DNA of 5,881 nucleotides from DATAPE01 sp036265345. GTDB taxonomy: Bacteria; Actinomycetota; CADDZG01; WHSQ01. A model generated the notes under the pieces. It ran no database searches and had not been told where the DNA came from. It saw nothing but the letters and a program-made list of their open reading frames with translations. The translations under genes and the position numbers were made by a program. The stretch covers positions 1 through 5,881 of the forward strand of contig DATAPE010000265.1 in the NCBI GenBank assembly GCA_036265345.1, given 5' to 3'. Positions 1 to 4,547 of this stretch are shown piece after piece. The stretch's first letter is position 1. Every line of letters begins with the position of its first letter.

Positions 1-71
1 CCCCAGGTCGCCTGCTCCACGTAGCAGGTGATGCCGATCAGTGGTTTTCTCGCAGACCCTTCTCGAGCCAT
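1..71 (-). CDS. Gamma-glutamyl-GABA hydrolase (PuuD)-like protein, N-terminal fragment cut by window edge
   Basis: Only the first 23 codons are inside the window. The ATG is at 71-69 and the frame stays open to base 1. The peptide begins MAREGSAR and continues KPLIGITCYVEQATW. The 'PLIGIT-Y-E-A-W' block is the characteristic first strand of the peptidase C26 / PuuD family, class I amidotransferase-fold enzymes that hydrolyse gamma-glutamyl-amine derivatives to glutamate and a free amino acid. The catalytic Cys-His-Glu residues lie outside the window, so activity cannot be judged. The start is supported by GGAG (85-82) ten bases upstream and by the 4-base gap after the TGA of the preceding amidotransferase gene, which places it third in the ligase operon. 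The family call rests on a short but distinctive motif; the main doubt is that so little of the gene is visible. Confidence 0.72.
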   Translation of the reverse strand, partial: MAREGSARKPLIGITCYVEQATW

Positions 72-75
72 CAGA

Positions 76-780
76 TCAAGTCTCCAACAGGCCGGACCAC
101 TGGCGGAATGCAACCCGGGCCGCATCCTGTTGCTCCGGAAGCTTCGAGCGCGCCTCGGCCAGCACCTCTTCGCCCGAGCGCCCCCAGTAATGCAAGAGGC
201 GCTCGGATGGAGTGGCTTCGATCCACGCGGCGATATCGCTCTCGGTCACCTCGAAGTGGAACTGCGTTCCATAACAATTGGCGCCCCACCTGAAGGCTTG
301 ATCGAAACCACCCCCCGAGAGGAGAAGTGTGACTGCCGGCGGCAGAACGAAGGTGTCCTCGTGCCACTGGAACACTGCGACGTCGTTTGCAAATCCACCC
401 AGCACGGGGTCGCTCTTACCCTCGATGGTCGCATCCAGCAACTTGAAGCCGATCTCGACCCGCGGCGATCGCGTGACCGAGCCACCAAGAACGATCGCCA
501 GGATCTGCGCGCCGAGGCAGATACCGAAGACCGGGGCGCCCTTCGCCACCACCGCAGCGGTGAACGCTTGTACGTCTTTGAGGAAGGGAAACGCGTCCAC
601 CTCGTACGCATTCATCTCGCCGCCGAGCACGACCAGGCCCGCGATGGCGTCGGGGGCCGGCCAGTCGGTCTCTTCCCACGCCCGCATCATCCGGAAGGGG
701 ACGCCGGCCTCATCGAACACCTCGGCCGCGATGCCCGGGGATACCGAGGCTTCGTGGCTAACGCACAAGACCGGCTTCAA
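76..780 (-). CDS. Class I glutamine amidotransferase (GMP-synthase-type GATase domain protein)
   Basis: This is a stand-alone GATase1-fold protein of 234 residues. The nucleophile elbow GICLGAQ (86-92) supplies Cys88, and FHFE (174-177) supplies His175 and Glu177, so the Cys-His-Glu triad is complete. GGEMNAYE (53-60) is the usual loop near the oxyanion hole, and WHEDTF (139-144) is another family block. No synthetase or ATPase domain is attached, so it cannot be a full GMP synthase. The start is a TTG at 780-778: no in-frame ATG lies near it, and the resulting N-terminus (KPVLCVSHE) matches the family's first strand. Only 4 bases separate it from the ligase stop, so translation is probably coupled to the upstream gene. 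By context it likely hydrolyses a gamma-glutamyl intermediate or supplies or removes an amide group; the exact substrate is unknown. Family and triad are secure, the role is inferred. Confidence 0.9.
   Translation of the reverse strand: MKPVLCVSHEASVSPGIAAEVFDEAGVPFRMMRAWEETDWPAPDAIAGLVVLGGEMNAYEVDAFPFLKDVQAFTAAVVAKGAPVFGICLGAQILAIVLGGSVTRSPRVEIGFKLLDATIEGKSDPVLGGFANDVAVFQWHEDTFVLPPAVTLLLSGGGFDQAFRWGANCYGTQFHFEVTESDIAAWIEATPSERLLHYWGRSGEEVLAEARSKLPEQQDAARVAFRQWSGLLET
82..85 (-). promoter_or_regulatory. Ribosome binding site of the PuuD-like gene
   Basis: On the minus strand GGAG lies ten bases before the ATG at 71-69, inside the last codons of the upstream amidotransferase gene. It supports the start of the truncated gene at the window edge. 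Confidence 0.4.
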
Positions 781-784
781 GCTG

Positions 785-2170
785 CTACACGCGTTCGAAG
801 TAACGCAGCAATTCCCAATCCGTGACGGTGGTGTTATCGAACGTGATCTGCTCCTGCCGGGCCGTGTTCAAGAGATGCTCGAACACGAAATCGCCGAATG
901 CCTCACGCGCCACCTCGCTCTTCTCGAACTCGGCGATGGCCTCGTGCAGCGACGTCGGCACACGGGGGATGTCGGTGGCTTCGTAGGCGTTGCCCTGGAA
1001 GATCTCTGGAGGCTCGATCTTGTTATCCAGGCCGTGCAGGCCCCCCGCGATAGTTGCTGCGAACGCAAGGTACGGATTGGCGTCGGCTCCGGGGATCCGA
1101 GACTCGATGCGGAAGGACTCCTCCTCACCTACCAAGCGGAATCCGCACGTTCTGTTGTCTTTGCCAAGCGCGATCGCCGTGGGAGCCCACGACGCCGCTT
1201 GGTAACGCTTATAGGAGTTGACACCGGGCGCGAACATCCATGCCATCTCGCGCGCGGTGTCCATCAAGCCGCCGACGTATCCGCGAAACGTCTCTGACAG
1301 GTGATCGGAGGCATCGGGATCCCACATCAGCGATTTCTTGCCATCCTCGTCCCACAGACTCGAGTGTAGATGGCACGAGGAGCCGGCTTCGTCCATCGAC
1401 CACTTGGCCATGAACGTGGCAGACACATTGTTTAGCGCACAGATCTCTTTGACACCGTTCTTGTAGATGCTGTGCCGGTCGGCAGTCTCGACAGGATCTG
1501 CATAGACGACGTTGATCTCGTGCTGCCCGCGGCCGAATTCGCCTTTGGAGAACTCGATGGGGATCCGGGCGGCATTCATCCCGTTGCGGATCTGACGGAT
1601 GATCCACTCGTCTTTGGTGGTTTGGAGGATGTGGTAATCCTGGATGTATTCGGAATGCGGCCTGATGTCGCGGTACCCGCGGATGCGCGACTCGTCGAAC
1701 GGATCCTTGAACAGGTAGAACTCGATCTCCGAGGCGGCTTTCAGCGTGTAGCCCTTCTGCCTGGCTCGCTCGACCTGAGCTTTTAGGATCTGACGGGGCG
1801 CGACCTCAACAGGATCATCGCCATGCTCGGCGTAGATGTCACAGATAACGAGGGCGGTCTTCTCCAACCAGGGGATGATTCGGAGCGTCGGGAGATCCGG
1901 AACCATCCTGAAATCCCCGTAACCCGTGTCCCAGTTGGCGTAGCTGTAGCCGGGAACGGGCTCCATCTCCATATCCACCGCAAGCAGGTAGAGGCATGCG
2001 TGGAGACCTTCCCGGCCCAGAACGTCGTCGAGGAAGTAGTCGCCGGTTACCCGCTTGCCCATGAAGCGACCCTGCAGATCCGGAAAGACGCACAGAACGG
2101 TGTCGATCTCTCCGTCCCTGATCATCCTCTCCAGCGCCGCAACGTCAACGTCTGACGGCAACTCCACCAC
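785..2170 (-). CDS. Glutamine synthetase family protein, probable gamma-glutamyl-amine (polyamine/ethanolamine-type) ligase
   Basis: The 461-residue protein has the full glutamine synthetase core. The N-terminal beta-grasp part contains FPDLQGR (29-35). Metal-site glutamates are in SEIE (147-150) and GQHE (215-218), the histidine pair in CHLH (266-269), then NSYKR (318-322), NR (339-340), and RIESR (354-358) followed by ANPYL (364-368). Family members join glutamate to ammonium or an amine with ATP through gamma-glutamyl phosphate. By reading-alignment, the flap glutamate that handles ammonium in true glutamine synthetase (Glu327 of the Salmonella enzyme, in YEAP) is Trp328 here (SWAP). This favours an amine rather than ammonium as acceptor. 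The NLYDLPPEE context of the adenylylation tyrosine is also absent. The start is one of two consecutive GTG codons (2170-2168 or 2167-2165); no ATG lies between them and an upstream in-frame stop, and the ribosome site is weak. It leads the leftward operon and overlaps nothing. PuuA, GlnA3/GlnA4-like or IpuC-like roles are all possible. Confidence 0.9.
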   Translation of the reverse strand: MVELPSDVDVAALERMIRDGEIDTVLCVFPDLQGRFMGKRVTGDYFLDDVLGREGLHACLYLLAVDMEMEPVPGYSYANWDTGYGDFRMVPDLPTLRIIPWLEKTALVICDIYAEHGDDPVEVAPRQILKAQVERARQKGYTLKAASEIEFYLFKDPFDESRIRGYRDIRPHSEYIQDYHILQTTKDEWIIRQIRNGMNAARIPIEFSKGEFGRGQHEINVVYADPVETADRHSIYKNGVKEICALNNVSATFMAKWSMDEAGSSCHLHSSLWDEDGKKSLMWDPDASDHLSETFRGYVGGLMDTAREMAWMFAPGVNSYKRYQAASWAPTAIALGKDNRTCGFRLVGEEESFRIESRIPGADANPYLAFAATIAGGLHGLDNKIEPPEIFQGNAYEATDIPRVPTSLHEAIAEFEKSEVAREAFGDFVFEHLLNTARQEQITFDNTTVTDWELLRYFERV

Positions 2171-2233
2171 CCCCCCGCTTCCGCCGTGGACTGACCACGA
2201 GCGGCCTACGCCGAGTGTCCGGACCGATCGACG

Positions 2234-2256
2234 GTTACGTTACATTGCGCGTTTCC
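2234..2256. promoter_or_regulatory. Candidate nitrogen-regulator (GlnR-like) operator
   Basis: The plus strand carries two tandem GTTAC pentamers (2234-2238 and 2239-2243) and then GTTTC (2251-2255). Read on the minus strand this is GAAAC, seven bases, GTAAC, GTAAC. Actinobacterial GlnR sites are built from GTnAC and GAAAC half-sites normally six bases apart. The half-sites match but their order and seven-base spacing do not fit exactly. A nitrogen regulator here would make sense for an amine-utilisation locus, yet such pentamers arise easily by chance. Confidence 0.2.
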
Positions 2257-2273
2257 ACCCGCGCCATCGTCGT

Positions 2274-2280
2274 GAAGGAG
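2274..2280 (+). promoter_or_regulatory. Ribosome binding site deciding the TTG start of the aldehyde dehydrogenase
   Basis: GAAGGAG ends four bases before the TTG at 2285. The in-frame codon at 2273-2275 is TGA, so the reading frame cannot be extended upstream, and the next in-frame ATG (2351) would remove the conserved NPATEE block. Together these fix the start at TTG despite the short spacing. Confidence 0.6.
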
Positions 2281-2284
2281 CCCG

Positions 2285-3634
2285 TTGCTAGTACTGAATC
2301 CTGCGACCGAAGAAGCCATCGTCGAGCTGCCGTCCCCAGAGGTTGCTGATATGGACCGGGCAATCGAAGCCGCCCGGCGCGCATTCCCGGCGTGGGCGAA
2401 GGTGTCCGTATCCGACAGGGCACGGCTTCTGCGGCGACTCGCGGCGCAGATCGAGGAGCGGGCAGAGGAGTTGGCCGATCTCGAGACCCGCAACGTCGGC
2501 AAGCCGATCTCTGACTCCAGGGGTGAAGTGGCGATGGTCGCCGAGGTTTTCCACTTCTACGCGGGCGCGGTCGACAAACACTATGGGGAATCGATACCGG
2601 TGGCCGGAGGCATCGACCTCACCTTTCGAGAGCCCCTCGGGGTGGTGGGCCTGATCACGCCGTGGAACTTCCCGTTGAACATCGCCAGCTGGAAGGTCGC
2701 GCCTGCACTGGCGTGCGGCAACACGGTGGTGCTCAAGCCTGCGGAGCTCACGCCCCTGACCTCGTTACGCCTGGCCGAGCTTGCACTGGAGGCGGGCATC
2801 CCCGCAGGCGTCGTCAACGTCGTCGCGGGCAAGGGAAGTGTCGTCGGTCAGCGGCTGCTGGAGCACCCGGATGTGGCCAAGATCGCGTTCACCGGGTCGA
2901 CCGAGGTGGGCCGGCGGGTCATGGAGACCGCGGCAGGAACGATCAAGCGGGTCACCCTCGAGCTCGGTGGCAAGTCGGCAAACGTGATCTTCGACGACGC
3001 CGACCTGGAGCTGGCTGCGGCCGCGGCCCCCTACGCGGTGTTCGGCAATGCGGGGCAGGACTGCTGCGCTCGAAGCCGGATCCTGGTGCAGCAAAAAGTC
3101 TTCGATGAGTTCCTCGAGCTTCTCATCGCCACGACGCGGCAGCTTGTCGTGGGTGACCCGGCTGATCCAGACACCGAGATGGGACCCCTGATCTCTGCCG
3201 ACCAGAGGGAGAAGGTCGCCTCCTTCGTCGATGGCGACGTCGCCTACCAGGGAGCCGCCCCCACGGGAGCGGGCTTCTGGTTTCCCCCCACCGTCCTTGC
3301 CCCCGTATCGAACGATTCCCGCCCCGCCCGCGAGGAGATCTTCGGGCCGGTGGCCGCCGTCATCCCCTTCGTCGATGAAGAAGATGCGATCCGGATCGCC
3401 AACGACACTCCCTACGGTCTGTCTGGTTCCATCTGGACGCGAGATGCGGCGCGGGCGATGCGTGCGGCTCGAGGCATCGACGCCGGGGTGCTGTCTATCA
3501 ACTCGAACACATCTGTGCGCGTCCAAACCCCGTTCGGGGGCTTCAAGCAATCAGGATTCGGCAGGGAACTCGGGATGCACGCGCTGTCCTCTTACAGCGA
3601 GATCAAGAACGTCTTTTTGGCAACGGACGCATAG
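2285..3634 (+). CDS. NAD(P)-dependent aldehyde dehydrogenase (PuuC/KauB/betaine-aldehyde dehydrogenase-like)
   Basis: The 449-residue enzyme oxidises an aldehyde to the carboxylate in the cytoplasm. All hallmark residues are present: Asn128 in TPWNFP, Glu226 in LELGGKS, and nucleophile Cys260 in GQDCCARSR, with an adjacent Cys261. The spacing Glu226 to Cys260 equals that of well-studied members (34 residues). The cofactor region has KPAELTPL and AFTGSTEVG, and EEIFGPV and PFGGFKQSGFGRE follow in the C-terminal half. It is shorter than the usual 475-500 residues for two reasons. It begins almost at NPATEE, without the common leading strands, and the loop after REKVASFV is compact. From memory, both traits are normal in an actinobacterial subfamily, so the gene looks intact. 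It leads the rightward operon and abuts the SDR gene. By context it likely oxidises a gamma-glutamyl-aminoaldehyde; exact substrate and NAD versus NADP preference are not readable. Confidence 0.93.
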   Translation: MLVLNPATEEAIVELPSPEVADMDRAIEAARRAFPAWAKVSVSDRARLLRRLAAQIEERAEELADLETRNVGKPISDSRGEVAMVAEVFHFYAGAVDKHYGESIPVAGGIDLTFREPLGVVGLITPWNFPLNIASWKVAPALACGNTVVLKPAELTPLTSLRLAELALEAGIPAGVVNVVAGKGSVVGQRLLEHPDVAKIAFTGSTEVGRRVMETAAGTIKRVTLELGGKSANVIFDDADLELAAAAAPYAVFGNAGQDCCARSRILVQQKVFDEFLELLIATTRQLVVGDPADPDTEMGPLISADQREKVASFVDGDVAYQGAAPTGAGFWFPPTVLAPVSNDSRPAREEIFGPVAAVIPFVDEEDAIRIANDTPYGLSGSIWTRDAARAMRAARGIDAGVLSINSNTSVRVQTPFGGFKQSGFGRELGMHALSSYSEIKNVFLATDA

Positions 3635-4408
3635 ATGGGCCGGCTCGACGGGAAGGTTTGCGTCATCACCGGGGCCGGGGGCGGCATCGGACGTGAGGCC
3701 GCGCTGCTCTTCTCGGAGGAGGGGGCCAGGATCTGCATCGCAGACGTTGACGAGAAGGCGGGCCGAGAAGCCGCCGATGCTTGTGCTGACGCCTTCTTCT
3801 TCCGGGTCGATGTCACCGACGGATCCAGCGTTCAAGACATGTATCGCTCGACGGCGGAGCGTTTCGGCGGGATCGATGTGCTCTATAACAACGCAGGGAT
3901 CATGCCTGCCGACGACTCCTCGATCCTAGAGACCGAGGTCGACGCATGGCAGCGAGTACAAGACGTCAATACGAAGGGCGTTTTCTTGTGCTGCAAGTTC
4001 GGGATGCCGCATCTGCTCGACCGAGGTGGCGGTTCGATAATCAACGTCGCATCTTTCGTGGCGCTCGTGGGCGCGGCCACTTCCCAGGTCTCCTATACGG
4101 CCTCGAAGGGGGCCGTGCTGTCGATGACGCGCGAGCTTGCGGTGGAGTTCGCCCGTCGCGGCATCCGGGTCAACGCGTTGTGTCCCGGCCCGGTGGAAAC
4201 CCCGCTGCTCATGCGGCTGTTCGAGTCTTCCCCGGGGGCCATGGAGCGCAGGCTCGTGCACCTGCCGATGGGCCGGTTCGCCGAGGCCCGGGAGATCGCC
4301 CAGGGAGCCCTGTTCCTCGCCAGCGACGACTCCTCTTACGTTACCGGCTCGACGTTCCTGGTCGACGGCGGACTGACTGCGGCCTACGTAACTCCGGAGA
4401 CGTCTTAA
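3635..4408 (+). CDS. Classical SDR-family NAD-dependent oxidoreductase
   Basis: The 257-residue length is standard for classical short-chain dehydrogenases. The dinucleotide motif TGAGGGIG is at 12-19. Asp37 at the end of the second strand (IADVD) points to NAD(H) rather than NADP(H). NNAG is at 85-88, and the catalytic tetrad is Asn112, Ser140, Tyr154 and Lys158 (YTASK). PGPVETP (184-190) and the C-terminal FLVDGG (241-246) complete the pattern. Annotation pipelines often label such proteins 3-oxoacyl-ACP reductase or FabG-like, but nothing here indicates fatty acid synthesis. The ATG directly follows the dehydrogenase TAG with no gap and has no clear ribosome site, so translation is probably coupled and amounts of the two enzymes linked. 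Context suggests it oxidises an alcohol, or reduces a carbonyl, in the same amine pathway, possibly a gamma-glutamyl-amino alcohol. Fold and cofactor site are secure; the substrate is unknown. Confidence 0.93.
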   Translation: MGRLDGKVCVITGAGGGIGREAALLFSEEGARICIADVDEKAGREAADACADAFFFRVDVTDGSSVQDMYRSTAERFGGIDVLYNNAGIMPADDSSILETEVDAWQRVQDVNTKGVFLCCKFGMPHLLDRGGGSIINVASFVALVGAATSQVSYTASKGAVLSMTRELAVEFARRGIRVNALCPGPVETPLLMRLFESSPGAMERRLVHLPMGRFAEAREIAQGALFLASDDSSYVTGSTFLVDGGLTAAYVTPETS

Positions 4409-4440
4409 CCCTTAGTTAGTCAGATTTTCTACCCAGCCCC

Positions 4441-4469
4441 TTGCAGGACCGCGCGGAGCATCGCACAAT
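4441..4469 (+). promoter_or_regulatory. Weak candidate promoter in the gap before the permease gene
   Basis: The 139 bases between the SDR stop and the permease ATG (4409-4547) hold no gene and no convincing terminator hairpin with a U-run. TTGCAG (4441-4446) and CACAAT (4464-4469) are 17 bases apart and match the sigma-70 boxes at 3 and 4 of 6 positions. If used, this would give a leader of roughly 70 bases. Read-through from the dehydrogenase promoter is equally possible. A perfect palindrome TCGCGCGA (4515-4522) lies in the same gap, of unknown meaning. Confidence 0.2.
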
Positions 4470-4532
4470 GGCCGCCGAGGTTGGCATGTCCCATGTGGAG
4501 CGCGGCGGCGAGTGTCGCGCGAGACGTTCACC

Positions 4533-4540
4533 GGGGAGGG
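4533..4540 (+). promoter_or_regulatory. Ribosome binding site of the permease gene
   Basis: GGGGAGGG lies seven bases before the ATG at 4548, a strong site at normal spacing. It decides in favour of this ATG over an in-frame GTG at 4512-4514. Confidence 0.65.
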
Positions 4541-4547
4541 TGGGTCG

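Larger units (their letters stand above)
2171..2284. promoter_or_regulatory. Divergent intergenic promoter region between ligase and aldehyde dehydrogenase operons
   Basis: These 114 bases separate the two divergently transcribed arms and must hold both 5' control regions unless a promoter lies inside a gene. No strong sigma-70 pair was found. TACGTT (2236-2241) and TACATT (2241-2246) fit a TANNNT -10 element for the rightward genes, but no good -35 lies at the right distance. Short dyads are present: GTCCGGAC (2217-2224, a perfect 8-base palindrome) and ACCG-ATCGA-CGGT (2223-2235). Either could be an operator half of a shared regulator. The existence of a control region follows from gene layout; the individual elements are tentative. 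Confidence 0.55.

Noticed and set aside
329..1297. A long plus-strand open frame antisense to the ligase and amidotransferase genes
   Set aside because: It is low-complexity, rich in Arg, Ser and Pro, shows no family motif, and lies opposite two genes with complete catalytic motifs; typical of GC-rich DNA.
2285..2340. Possible N-terminal truncation or frameshift in the aldehyde dehydrogenase
   Set aside because: The other frames upstream hold nothing resembling the missing leading strands, a good ribosome site precedes the TTG, and starting near NPATEE is, from memory, usual in this actinobacterial subfamily.
2765..3550. A 261-codon minus-strand open frame opposite the aldehyde dehydrogenase
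   Set aside because: Composition is dominated by Gly, Arg, Asp and His with no recognisable domain; it mirrors the codon bias of the dehydrogenase.
4500..4520. GCGCG (4500-4504) and CGCGC (4516-4520) as a terminator hairpin
   Set aside because: The stem is only five pairs with an 11-base loop and no following U-run, and it lies just before the permease ribosome site where termination would be odd.
4431..4545. ACCCAGCCCC (4431-4440) could pair with GGGGAGGGTGGGT (4533-4545) and hide the permease ribosome site
   Set aside because: The arms are about 92 bases apart, the pairing needs a bulge, and such G/C tracts pair by chance in GC-rich DNA; it is not a convincing riboswitch or attenuator.
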